From Vibrio aquaticus (GTDB taxonomy: Bacteria > Pseudomonadota > Gammaproteobacteria > Enterobacterales > Vibrionaceae): a DNA stretch of 64,000 nucleotides. Positions 26,321 through 35,205 of the stretch are shown piece after piece. Numbering within the stretch: the stretch's first letter is position 1; each line of letters opens with the position of its first letter. The position numbers and the translations under genes are program-made. The notes beneath the pieces are model-generated. The model did not search any database. It was given only the letters and a program-made list of their open reading frames with translations, and was not told the DNA's origin. Location of the stretch: assembly GCF_003970385.1 (NCBI RefSeq), contig NZ_RXZH01000001.1, positions 62,001-126,000 of the forward strand, read 5' to 3'.

Positions 26321-26725
26321 ATGATGATTAAGAAAGTCGGTAACACAGAGATTCAATCAAAACATAAAGCGACCTGCCATTGTGGCTCGGTTGTTTTAGA
26401 GTTAACGCTACCTAATGGGATTGAAAATCCGAGACGATGTGACTGTTCAATATGTCGAAGAAAAGGCGCTATTGTGGGCTCGGTTGATCTTAGTGGTATT
26501 AAAATACTGTCGGGCGAAGATGTACTCAAGCTTTATCAATTCAACACCAACACGGCGAAGCATTACTTCTGCTCAAACTGTGGCATCTACACACACCATC
26601 AACGCCGTTCTAATCCTACTGAGTATGGGTTCAACATTGGTTGTTTAGAAGGAGTCAATCCGTTTGATTTAGGTGACGTTGTCACTAACGATGGGGTGAA
26701 TCACCCAGCGGATAGAGTCTCTTAA
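26321..26725 (+). CDS. GFA-family zinc protein (glutathione-dependent formaldehyde-activating-like)
   Basis: This 134-residue protein has the full GFA/CENP-V cysteine set: Cys19 and Cys21 (CHC), Cys40, Cys42 and Cys45 (CDCSIC), and Cys84 and Cys87 (CSNC). These bind two Zn ions, one of which can be handed over to a glutathione adduct. Activity on formaldehyde is doubtful for most members, so the call is by family only. It lies in the exporter-GNAT-GFA-VF530 gene run. Confidence 0.85.
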   Translation: MMIKKVGNTEIQSKHKATCHCGSVVLELTLPNGIENPRRCDCSICRRKGAIVGSVDLSGIKILSGEDVLKLYQFNTNTAKHYFCSNCGIYTHHQRRSNPTEYGFNIGCLEGVNPFDLGDVVTNDGVNHPADRVS

Positions 26726-26794
26726 CCGTCAATACCTGAACTGCGGCGATTTATCTGTTAGACTCCGCGCTCACACTAAGTAGGAACCACCCAA

Positions 26795-27016
26795 ATGAGC
26801 CAAGACCAACCAAATAATCCATTACATGGTTTAACGTTAGAAAAAATTCTCGTGCGCCTGCAAGAGCATTATGGGTGGGAAGGGCTTGATGCCGAAGTTC
26901 AAATCAACTGTTTCTACAACAATCCATCGATTAAGTCGTCTTTGAAATTTCTTCGTCGTACACAGTGGGCGAGAGAAAAAGTTGAAGCGCTGTACATCGA
27001 GACTTTTTGCAAATAG
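26795..27016 (+). CDS. VF530-type small DNA-binding protein (DUF2132)
   Basis: This 73-residue protein is of the VF530/DUF2132 family, recognised by [21 protein letters not shown] and the C-terminal [17 protein letters not shown]. It is nearly identical in length to the family standard, a compact helical fold reported to bind DNA. Its role is unknown. It has a good ribosome-binding site (AGGAA) and is followed by a bidirectional terminator. Confidence 0.85.
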   Translation: MSQDQPNNPLHGLTLEKILVRLQEHYGWEGLDAEVQINCFYNNPSIKSSLKFLRRTQWAREKVEALYIETFCK

Positions 27017-27023
27017 TAAAAAG

Positions 27024-27051
27024 AAAAGCGAGCTCTAGAAGCTCGCTTTTT
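27024..27051. terminator. Bidirectional terminator between VF530 and tetR genes
   Basis: An 8-base perfect stem (AGCGAGCT / AGCTCGCT) with a 5-base loop is flanked by AAAA on the left and five T on the right. It resembles the stem after ackA in sequence. Confidence 0.88.
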
Positions 27052-27082
27052 AGATCTTAGCTCACGGCTTGATGACTAAAGC

Positions 27083-27808
27083 TTACTCTTCCGTCAGAAG
27101 CTCGTGATCACACGTGATCTCATAAACTAAATCCGCCACTTTCTCTGGGCGTAAGATATGTTCATTAGGCACTTGGAAACGACAAGCCATCATGTTGTTG
27201 AACATTTCCCAATGTCTAAGTAAGCAGACGTCGGTATCACTGGTTTCATCGGCCCACGTTTCTTTCATGAAAGGGGTTAAGCTTGCAGCGCCATGAGCAA
27301 ACATCATCATTTGCCATTTTATCTCCCAGATTCTTACTGGTGTATCCGGATGGTTTTCGTTGTAATGCTCAGCTAAGCTGTTAACCAGATGCTCAATTTC
27401 ACCCGAATTATCAATGAAATAATCAAATAGGGCGTCTTCTTGGCGCACGGCATCAGCGATGATCTGAATAGGTTGCTTGCAGTCCAGCATGTGAGCAAGG
27501 AGTCGAACAGAAAAGTGGTAGAGCTTTACATTCGATCCCACGTCTTGCGGCATATTGGCAATGATGGTTCGCATGTACTTTTCCATATACAGATGAAGTC
27601 CGTCACTGATGGCGTACCAGATTTGCTCTTTGCTGCCAAAGTGATGACGGATCAAACTGTGTGAGACGCCCGCTTTTTCACTAATGTTTCTAAGCGAGAC
27701 ACGCTCGTAGCCAAGCTCACTAAAGAGATCGGTCGCCACACGCATAATTTCGCATTTAGTTTTTTCTGCGTCTTGTGCGCTTCTTCGCCCTTGCTTTTTT
27801 TCAGTCAT
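27083..27808 (-). CDS. TetR-family regulator of the adjacent RND pump
   Basis: This 241-residue TetR protein has a clear helix-turn-helix at about residues 15-62 (IMRVATDLFSELGYERVSLRNI, AGVSHSLIRHHFGSKEQIW) and a helical C-terminal ligand domain. It is divergent from the adaptor-adaptor-pump operon across 182 bases, the common arrangement for a local repressor released by pump substrates. I could not pick out a convincing operator by eye. Substrate and targets are inferred from position. Confidence 0.83.
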   Translation of the reverse strand: MTEKKQGRRSAQDAEKTKCEIMRVATDLFSELGYERVSLRNISEKAGVSHSLIRHHFGSKEQIWYAISDGLHLYMEKYMRTIIANMPQDVGSNVKLYHFSVRLLAHMLDCKQPIQIIADAVRQEDALFDYFIDNSGEIEHLVNSLAEHYNENHPDTPVRIWEIKWQMMMFAHGAASLTPFMKETWADETSDTDVCLLRHWEMFNNMMACRFQVPNEHILRPEKVADLVYEITCDHELLTEE

Positions 27809-27990
27809 AACTTTATTCGATTGTTCCTAACGCTTTCTTTCTACCAGAAAATGCACGTCATTTCATCATGGATATGAATTAACAGCATAGCACACTAAAA
27901 AATTATATTGCACACCTGGTAAATAAACCTTGATCTTGCTCATTAAGTTCATATACTGCACGAGTGTGTAGCAAAGCAAGATGATTGAGA

Positions 27991-29067
27991 ATGAACACAT
28001 CAACTAATGGAATAAAACCAACTATTCGCATGGCAGCACTTGGGTTACTTGCCACTGCACTAGTAGGGTGTAACCAAGCGAACTCCGAAGTTTCTGAACC
28101 GGTTGTTAAGCCGGTAAAACTGATTGAAATCCCAAACTCGTCAACCCAACGTTATGACGCATTCATTGCCAATGTTGATGCAACGGATAGAGCCTCTTTG
28201 TCTTTTCAAGTTGCGGGCGAAATCGCACAGTTCACTATCAAGATGGGCAGTGAAGTCAAAGCTGGCGATGTGCTGGCTCGATTAGATCAAACGGACTATC
28301 GCTTGGCGTATCAAGCTCGACTCGCTGAATACAACTTGGCGAAAACAGCGTTTACACGCGCGGCTCAACTACATGAGAAGAAGCTCATCAGTGTCGATAC
28401 CTACGATCAATCAGAAACGCAGTACAAAGCGGCTCAAGCAGCCTTGTCCCAAGCTGAAACCGACCTAAGCTACACACAGATTGTTGCTCCTTTTGATGGC
28501 GTAGTATCGTTGACGTTTAGCAATGAACATCAAGTTGTGGGTGCCAACCAGCCTGTGCTGAACATCATCAGCAACAGCGTTATGGATGTGGTGTTTACTG
28601 TTCCTGTCAGTTATGCCGAGCAGTACGGACTTGAGCATATTTCAAATTCAACGGTCCATGTGGTTTTAGACAGCCATCCAGATTTGCAGATCCCTGCAAC
28701 ATTCAAAGAAATTTCGACCAAGGCAGATCAAGACACCAACAGCTATAGCGCTAGCGTTACGTTTGATCGCCCAAGCCAAATTAATTTACTGCCGGGCATG
28801 ACTGGACAAGTAAAACTCCTTAATGAAAGCAATGCTGGTGGTGTTTCAATTACCCAAACCGCTTGGGTTTCAAAAACCGATACACAAGGTTCTCTATATC
28901 GTTTTGATCAAGAGTCACACACGTTGTCAGCTGTTCAAGTCGCCCTTGATGACAAAGGTAAGGTGATTGATGGATTAAAAGCGGGTGATTTGATCGTTGA
29001 AGCGGGCGTTGAGAAGTTAATGGCCGGTCAGCAAGTGAAAGCATGGCAAAAAGAAGAGGGAATTTAA
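27991..29067 (+). CDS. RND periplasmic adaptor lipoprotein 1 (VexI/VmeT-like)
   Basis: This 358-residue membrane-fusion protein starts at ATG 27991; an upstream TTG is less likely. A lipoprotein signal ends at LVGC (Cys about 27), so it is lipid-anchored to the inner membrane. The order is typical: barrel-sandwich/lipoyl half (FQVAGEIAQFTIKMGSEVKAGDVLARLD), a helical hairpin (about 95-150), the second lipoyl half (DLSYTQIVAPFDGVVS), then beta-barrel and membrane-proximal domains. It bridges the pump to an outer-membrane channel. The stop is two bases before the second adaptor start. Confidence 0.85.
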   Translation: MNTSTNGIKPTIRMAALGLLATALVGCNQANSEVSEPVVKPVKLIEIPNSSTQRYDAFIANVDATDRASLSFQVAGEIAQFTIKMGSEVKAGDVLARLDQTDYRLAYQARLAEYNLAKTAFTRAAQLHEKKLISVDTYDQSETQYKAAQAALSQAETDLSYTQIVAPFDGVVSLTFSNEHQVVGANQPVLNIISNSVMDVVFTVPVSYAEQYGLEHISNSTVHVVLDSHPDLQIPATFKEISTKADQDTNSYSASVTFDRPSQINLLPGMTGQVKLLNESNAGGVSITQTAWVSKTDTQGSLYRFDQESHTLSAVQVALDDKGKVIDGLKAGDLIVEAGVEKLMAGQQVKAWQKEEGI

Positions 29068-29068
29068 G

Positions 29069-30127
29069 GTGCGCAATATTATTAAAATGCCTCTAACGCT
29101 CGCTTGTGTGTCAGTGTTAGCAGCCTGTATGCCCGAAGTTGAACACAGACAATCCGCTCCACTGATGGTAGATACATTTACGGTAGCAGAAGCCGCAGAA
29201 AGCCAATTTAGAAACTTTAACGCCATGGTAATGCCTGCAGAGCTAACGCCTCTCGCTTTTCGACTGGAAGGTGAAATCGCATCCATTTTGGTGAAAGAAG
29301 GCGATAAGGTTGAGAAAGGACAGGTGGTTGCCATTTTGGATGATTCTAAGAGCAAACAGCAGCTTATTGATGCCCAAGTTCGCTTTGAATTGGCCTTGAA
29401 ACAAGCGAAACGTGGCGAAGAGCTAAAGTCAAACAAGATGATTTCAAGCGCAGAGCTCGATGAGTTACAAGCCAGTTTACAACTAGCGGAAGCCAATCTC
29501 GGGCTCGCAAAGTCGTCGATGCGTTACATGCGGCTTAAAGCCCCGTTTGGCGGCATTATCTCGTCTGTTGATAAGAAAAAGTTTGAAAACGTAACACCAG
29601 GCGAACAAGTCGTGTCGATTTATCAGGATGATCAGGTTTACGTAAAAATTGAGGTGTCTGATTCTGTGCTGGCGATGTTAAGCCCAAACAGTCACGCTCA
29701 AAAAAATCAGCCAACGGCAATCTTTTCAGGGCATGAAGGGCGTTATTCGTTGAGCTATTTAGAACATACCAGCGAATTACACCCAAGCAGCCAGACTTAT
29801 CAAGTTTGGCTAAAAATGGCTCAAATCGATAAGAAAGTTCTACCGGGCACAAGCGCAAAAGTGACGGTCGATCTGATTAAAGCAGGGCTTAATACCCACC
29901 AAGCGTATCAATTGCCAATGACCGCCATTGATTCAGGTAGAGAGACACAGTCGTTTCATGTGTGGAAGCTTGAAGATGGTGCTGCGCACCGTTACCCAAT
30001 CACTGTCGATCAAATCACGGGTACTGGCGCTTTGGTCGCAGCCGGTCTTACAGAGGGCGATGTTCTCATCAATTCAAACTTGAGAAAGCTTCGTGAAGGA
30101 ATGGAAATTAAAGGAGTGAAGCAGTGA
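29069..30127 (+). CDS. RND periplasmic adaptor lipoprotein 2 (VexJ/VmeU-like)
   Basis: This second membrane-fusion protein (352 residues, GTG start) also has a lipobox (LAAC, Cys about 20). Lipoyl halves are visible (FRLEGEIASILVKEGDKVEKGQVVAILDD and MRYMRLKAPFGGIIS) around a short hairpin. Pumps with two different adaptors, as in VexIJK of V. cholerae, TriABC and VmeTUV, often need both to function, probably as a mixed hexamer; that is family knowledge. The stop overlaps the pump start (GTGA), so translation is coupled. Confidence 0.85.
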   Translation: MRNIIKMPLTLACVSVLAACMPEVEHRQSAPLMVDTFTVAEAAESQFRNFNAMVMPAELTPLAFRLEGEIASILVKEGDKVEKGQVVAILDDSKSKQQLIDAQVRFELALKQAKRGEELKSNKMISSAELDELQASLQLAEANLGLAKSSMRYMRLKAPFGGIISSVDKKKFENVTPGEQVVSIYQDDQVYVKIEVSDSVLAMLSPNSHAQKNQPTAIFSGHEGRYSLSYLEHTSELHPSSQTYQVWLKMAQIDKKVLPGTSAKVTVDLIKAGLNTHQAYQLPMTAIDSGRETQSFHVWKLEDGAAHRYPITVDQITGTGALVAAGLTEGDVLINSNLRKLREGMEIKGVKQ

Positions 30128-33100
30128 GCATTGCCGAATACTCAATCAAAAACAAAGTCATCAGTTGGCTGTTTCTCGTTATCCTAGCGGTGGGTGGCTA
30201 CACCTCATTCATGGATTTAGGTCGTTTGGAAGATCCAGCATTTACGATTAAAGATGCCATGATTATTTCCAACTACCCGGGCGCTACGTCAAAAGAAGTG
30301 GAAGAGGAGTTGACGTATCCTTTGGAAAAAGAGATCCGTAAGCTGCCATACATCGACAAGATTACTTCGACTTCATCAAACGGCATGTCTCAAATCATGG
30401 TCAGCATGGAGATGGAGTATGGCCCAGATGAGCTACCCCAAATCTGGGACGAAATGCGTCGTAGAATCAATGACCTAAAGCCAAATCTGCCGAGTGGTGT
30501 AAGCTCAATTCAAATCATTGATGACTTCGGTGATGTTTACGGCATCATGCTGATGATCACTGGTGATGGTTATGATTACATCGAACTCAAGCGTTATGCC
30601 GATTATCTGAGTCGAGAGCTAGAGCTGGTTGATGGCGTAGGTAAAGTCGCGATTGCAGGTGATCAACAAGAGCAACTGTTCGTTGAAATCTCTTTAGAAC
30701 GACTCGCGTCATTGAACCTAGATATGAACACTGTAGTTGGATTGTTGAATCAGCAAAACAGCGTTCAATCTGCCGGTGAAGTGATGGTGAATGGTCAAAC
30801 GTTAACGATTCGTCCAAACGGAACCATGAGCTCAGAACAAGAGCTTGAAGAGCTGATTATTCACGGTCGTGACACGGGTAATCTTATTCGCCTTAAAGAC
30901 GTTGCAACGATCAGCCGTGGAATTCAAGAAAAACCATCGAACGTGATTACGTTTAACGGAAAGCCAGCCATTAACCTTGCGATCTCTTTTGGTGCTGGTG
31001 TCAACGTGGTTGAAGTGGGCAAACATCTAGAGGCAGAACTTTCTCAACTTGAGTCTATTCGCCCAGCAGGCGTTGAATTCAACTACTTCTACAACCAATC
31101 GGCTGAAGTTGAAAAGTCGGTGGATGATTTCATCGTCAGCTTAGGTCAAGCTGTCGCTATCGTTATCATTGTACTGCTGTTTGCAATGGGCTTACGTAGT
31201 GGTCTTATTATCGGTGCTGTCTTGTTACTGACGGTAATGGGCACGTTTATATTAATGAAGCAAAACGATGTCGAGTTACACCGAATTTCCTTAGGTGCCT
31301 TGATCATTGCACTGGGTATGCTGGTGGACAACGCCATCGTTGTTGTGGAAGGTATCTTGGTCGGCCTTAAACGCGGCAAAACCAAGCTTCAAGCGGCGCT
31401 GGATATCGTAAAACAAACTCAGTGGCCATTGTTAGGTGCAACGGTTATCGCGATCACCGCATTTGCTCCTATCGGTCTCTCAGAGGACGCAACGGGTGAG
31501 TTCATGGGCTCGTTGTTCTGGGTTCTGTGTTACTCATTGTTCCTAAGCTGGATTACCGCGCTGACATTGACTCCGTTCTTAGCGGAATTGTTTCTAAAAG
31601 AAGAAGACAAAGTGTCAGAGGGTGAAGAAGACGATCCCTACAAAGGTGTTTTATTTACTATTTTTGGCGCAAGCCTTAAGTTTGCCTTGCGCTTCCGTTG
31701 GTTCACTGTAGCAAGCATGTTTGGTCTATTGGTGGTTGCAGTTGCGGGCTTTGGTATGGTCAAGCAGCAGTTCTTCCCACCTTCTAATACGCCTATGTTC
31801 TACGTAGATATGTGGATGCCAGAAGGGACGGACATTCGTGAAACCTTGAAAGAAACCAGTAAGGTCGAGCAATTTATCCGTAAGCAAGATAACGTTGAGT
31901 TTGTATCAACAACCACAGGCCAAGGCTTACAGCGTTTTGCTTTAACGTATCAGCCAGAAAGAAGCTATGAGGCCTATACTCAACTTCAGGTGAGAACCAC
32001 TGACCGTGAAACCATGTTCGAGCTACTGACTAAGTTGGATGAAACCCTAGCGGTCAAATATAATCAACCGACCTTCCAGTTTAAGTTGATGGAGTTTGGT
32101 CCGTCACCGGCTTCTAAGATTGAAGCTCGTATCACGGGCCCAGATCCGCAAGTTCTGCGTGACATAGCACTGCAAGTAGAGGATGTCTTACTTCAAGATC
32201 CTGGGGCGCGAAACGTTCGTCATGATTGGCGTGAACGTACCAAAGAGCTTGTGCCTCAGTTTAATGAATCGAAAGCGCGCCGTTTAGGCATTTCACAAGA
32301 AGATCTTTCGAATACGCTGCAGATGTCTTTTGGCGGCACGCCGATTGGCTTGCTTCGCGATGGTACACATATGCTGCCGATCATCGCACGTCTTCCAGAG
32401 CAAGAGCGTATTGATTTTGAATCGTTAGCGAATGTGAAGATTTGGAGCCCGACACTACAAAGCTACGTGCCGGTAGAGCAAGTGATCGATGGCGTAATGC
32501 TTGATTGGCAAGAGCCTTTAATCCAACGTCGTGACCGTAAACGCACATTAACCGTGTTGGCTGACCATGATGTACTTGGGCACGAAACACCTGCCAGCCT
32601 ATTTAGCCGCGTCAAACCTCACGTTGAAGCGATTCCATTACCGCAAGGTTATGTGATTACTTGGGGCGGTGAATATGAATCGTCTAAAGATGCACAAGAG
32701 GCTCTGTTCGGTTCACTGCCAATGGGTTACTTGTTGATGTTTATCATCACAATGTTGTTGTTTAACTCATTTAGAAAGCCATTAGTGATTTGGCTGACTG
32801 TGCCGCTATCGATTATTGGCGTTTCAATCGGCTTACTCGCGACCGATATGCCGTTTAGCTTTACTGCATTCTTAGGTTTATTAAGCTTAAGTGGCATGAT
32901 TTTGAAAAACGGCATCGTACTGCTGGATCAAATAAACAGTGAGTTAGACTCGGGTAAAGATCCTTACCAAGCGGTATTCGACAGTGCAATTTCACGCGTA
33001 CGCCCAGTGAGTATGGCAGCACTGACAACAATTTTGGGCATGATACCGTTGGTATTCGATGCTTTCTTTGGCTCAATGGCGATAACTATAATGGCGGGCT

Positions 33101-33186
33101 TAGGTTTCGCTACGGTACTCACACTGATTGTTGTACCGGTCTTATTCGCTATTTTCTATCGAATCAAACCATCCACTGCCGGATAA
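30124..33186 (+). CDS. RND-family efflux pump, inner-membrane component
   Basis: This 1020-residue AcrB-class proton/drug antiporter has twelve membrane helices and two large periplasmic loops (about 40-330 and 550-850). In TM4 the proton-relay segment reads GMLVDNAIVVVEG: the first Asp is kept and the second, usually Asp in AcrB, is Asn. A conserved Lys is not obvious in the TM10 segment (GLLSLSGMILKNGIVLLD). It starts at GTG, overlapping the second adaptor. No outer-membrane factor is encoded, so it probably uses the cell's TolC. A toxic organic substrate is expected; which one is unknown. Confidence 0.88.
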   Translation: MSIAEYSIKNKVISWLFLVILAVGGYTSFMDLGRLEDPAFTIKDAMIISNYPGATSKEVEEELTYPLEKEIRKLPYIDKITSTSSNGMSQIMVSMEMEYGPDELPQIWDEMRRRINDLKPNLPSGVSSIQIIDDFGDVYGIMLMITGDGYDYIELKRYADYLSRELELVDGVGKVAIAGDQQEQLFVEISLERLASLNLDMNTVVGLLNQQNSVQSAGEVMVNGQTLTIRPNGTMSSEQELEELIIHGRDTGNLIRLKDVATISRGIQEKPSNVITFNGKPAINLAISFGAGVNVVEVGKHLEAELSQLESIRPAGVEFNYFYNQSAEVEKSVDDFIVSLGQAVAIVIIVLLFAMGLRSGLIIGAVLLLTVMGTFILMKQNDVELHRISLGALIIALGMLVDNAIVVVEGILVGLKRGKTKLQAALDIVKQTQWPLLGATVIAITAFAPIGLSEDATGEFMGSLFWVLCYSLFLSWITALTLTPFLAELFLKEEDKVSEGEEDDPYKGVLFTIFGASLKFALRFRWFTVASMFGLLVVAVAGFGMVKQQFFPPSNTPMFYVDMWMPEGTDIRETLKETSKVEQFIRKQDNVEFVSTTTGQGLQRFALTYQPERSYEAYTQLQVRTTDRETMFELLTKLDETLAVKYNQPTFQFKLMEFGPSPASKIEARITGPDPQVLRDIALQVEDVLLQDPGARNVRHDWRERTKELVPQFNESKARRLGISQEDLSNTLQMSFGGTPIGLLRDGTHMLPIIARLPEQERIDFESLANVKIWSPTLQSYVPVEQVIDGVMLDWQEPLIQRRDRKRTLTVLADHDVLGHETPASLFSRVKPHVEAIPLPQGYVITWGGEYESSKDAQEALFGSLPMGYLLMFIITMLLFNSFRKPLVIWLTVPLSIIGVSIGLLATDMPFSFTAFLGLLSLSGMILKNGIVLLDQINSELDSGKDPYQAVFDSAISRVRPVSMAALTTILGMIPLVFDAFFGSMAITIMAGLGFATVLTLIVVPVLFAIFYRIKPSTAG

Positions 33187-33217
33187 TTCAAGGATTGAAA
33201 CCGATTCGTTTAATGCC

Positions 33218-33244
33218 AGCCCGGATTTATTCCGGGCTTTTTTC
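33218..33244 (+). terminator. Terminator after the RND pump operon
   Basis: An 8-base perfect stem (AGCCCGGA / TCCGGGCT) with a 5-base loop is followed by a T-run. The same stem recurs after the ABC exporter pair at 37.03 kb. Confidence 0.9.
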
Positions 33245-33444
33245 ATCACGTTTTTTGTGTGTGGGGAACGGGTAAACTCGTCTCAAACTGATGATTTTTC
33301 ATGCTGAAGAGAGTAAAATCGTCAGCTTCAAACAACACTGTAAGCATTATCCTAAACGCGTTTCCTATCGTGTGCTCGCCACCTTTTCGTACTGAAATGC
33401 TAAATTGAATCGCATAATAAAATTTTCTAGAAAGAACGAGTCGT

Positions 33445-35205
33445 ATGACCAAAACTGAGTTTTTCGCGCATTACGTGCGCATGAATCGTAAATCGTATTT
33501 GCTTGCGATTGTATTTATCTTTCTTGTTAACTGGCTTCAGGTCGAAATCCCACGTTATATTCAACTAGCGATTGATTTGATTGACGATGCGTCGGTGACA
33601 GGCCATGCGCAGCTTAAAAATTACGTTGGTGTTGTGGTCGCTATGTCGATAGCGATGGTGGTCGTACGCATTTTATCTCGCATCTATGCACTGAATCCTG
33701 GCAGGATTACAGAAGCGGCACTCAAAAATACATTGCTTCAAAAGCTCAATCGTTTACCGAGTAGCTTTCATCAGCAGTTTGCCTCTGGTCGCCTTATTTC
33801 AATTATCAATAATGACCTTAACGGAATTCGACTGTTATTCGGCGTCGGATTTTTGCAGTTTTTTAATGCCTTGTTAGCACTGTCACTAACCCCTCTGTAT
33901 ATGTGGCGTATTTCTCCTGAGCTGACTTTGTATTCTGTCATTCCTATCTCTATTGCTTTCGTCATATTTCGAGTGGGTTTTACGCGCATGAAAACTTTGC
34001 ACCTAGAGCACATGAGTCGGCTACAAAACCTGTCGGCTAAAATGATGAATTACTTGTCAGGAATTGACTTGATTAAGAGCCAGCGCATGTCTCCTTGGGT
34101 GAAAGCAGAGATAGAAAAGTTAAACCAACAATTGCTGCGCTGCCGGATGAGAATCATGCGTATACAAGTCTACTTTATGCCAGTTTTGGATTACGCCAAT
34201 GACCTAATGAAGATCATTATTCTTGGTCTAGGTGGATACATGTTGATGGCGCAAGAGCTAACTCTTGGTGAGATAACCGCATTTCTGACTTACTCAGTGT
34301 TACTTGCTATGCCACTAATGCAGTTGGGTCGTATTGCGACTATTTACCAGCGAGGGATTGTCGGCATTCAAAGCGCTCAAACAATCTTGAACGCTGAAAT
34401 GTCAGAGTTGGATGAAATTAAACTTTCTTCGCCTGAAGTCGAACAGCTCACGGGGAAAACCATCTCTGTTCGTAACTTGAGTTTTCAATACGATGCGGAT
34501 GATGAAAATGTATTGTCCAATGTTAGCTTTGATATCCCGAAAGGAAAAAAAGTCGGGGTACTTGGTGGGATCGGTGCAGGTAAAACGACGTTGGTTAACT
34601 GCTTAAACCATCATCTTGAGGTACCCGCAGGAAGTATCTTTATTGGCGATAGAGACATAACCTCTTTTTCTCGCTCGGACTTGCGTCGCTATATCAAAAC
34701 AGTGACTCAAGACCCGTACTTGTTTTCAGCAACGGTTGAAGACAACATCCGCTTTGGTAGTCAAAGTAAGGTGGCTAAAGCGCAAGTCGATGAAGTCTTA
34801 GAACTCAGTCAGCTGGCCGGTGATGTGTCTCGTTTTGAACATGGTGACCAAACTCTAGTGGGTGAAAAAGGCATTATGTTGTCTGGCGGGCAAAAGCAAA
34901 GGCTCAGTATTGCTCGTGCGCTTCTAGAGCCTGCAGAGTTGATCATTATGGATAACGTACTCTCTGCCGTTGACTACGAAACAGAGAGAAAAATCTTAGA
35001 GAATCTATTCAAACATTTAGGCGATAAGTCCGTTTTGGTTGTCTCTCACCGTGTTAATGCACTTGAATATATGGATGAGATTGTTGTTTTGAATAACGGT
35101 GAAGTTATTGCCCGAGGGGATCATCAAACGTTGCTCAAAACGTGTGATTACTATTTAGAAACTTGGCAACTTCAACAAAATGAGACGGAGGCAGCAGCAT
35201 GTTAA
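33445..35205 (+). CDS. ABC exporter half-transporter A (MdlA/SmdA-like)
   Basis: This 586-residue half-transporter has six membrane helices in the first 300 residues and an ATPase domain behind. Walker A is GGIGAGKTT (about 374-382), the signature is the canonical LSGGQKQR, but Walker B reads IIMDNVLSAVD: the catalytic Glu is Asn, so this subunit's own ATP site should be weak. This is the usual asymmetry of heterodimeric exporters. The gene overlaps the partner gene by 7 bases. In the MdlAB/SmdAB family the pair exports drugs or lipids; the substrate here is not known. Confidence 0.85.
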   Translation: MTKTEFFAHYVRMNRKSYLLAIVFIFLVNWLQVEIPRYIQLAIDLIDDASVTGHAQLKNYVGVVVAMSIAMVVVRILSRIYALNPGRITEAALKNTLLQKLNRLPSSFHQQFASGRLISIINNDLNGIRLLFGVGFLQFFNALLALSLTPLYMWRISPELTLYSVIPISIAFVIFRVGFTRMKTLHLEHMSRLQNLSAKMMNYLSGIDLIKSQRMSPWVKAEIEKLNQQLLRCRMRIMRIQVYFMPVLDYANDLMKIIILGLGGYMLMAQELTLGEITAFLTYSVLLAMPLMQLGRIATIYQRGIVGIQSAQTILNAEMSELDEIKLSSPEVEQLTGKTISVRNLSFQYDADDENVLSNVSFDIPKGKKVGVLGGIGAGKTTLVNCLNHHLEVPAGSIFIGDRDITSFSRSDLRRYIKTVTQDPYLFSATVEDNIRFGSQSKVAKAQVDEVLELSQLAGDVSRFEHGDQTLVGEKGIMLSGGQKQRLSIARALLEPAELIIMDNVLSAVDYETERKILENLFKHLGDKSVLVVSHRVNALEYMDEIVVLNNGEVIARGDHQTLLKTCDYYLETWQLQQNETEAAAC

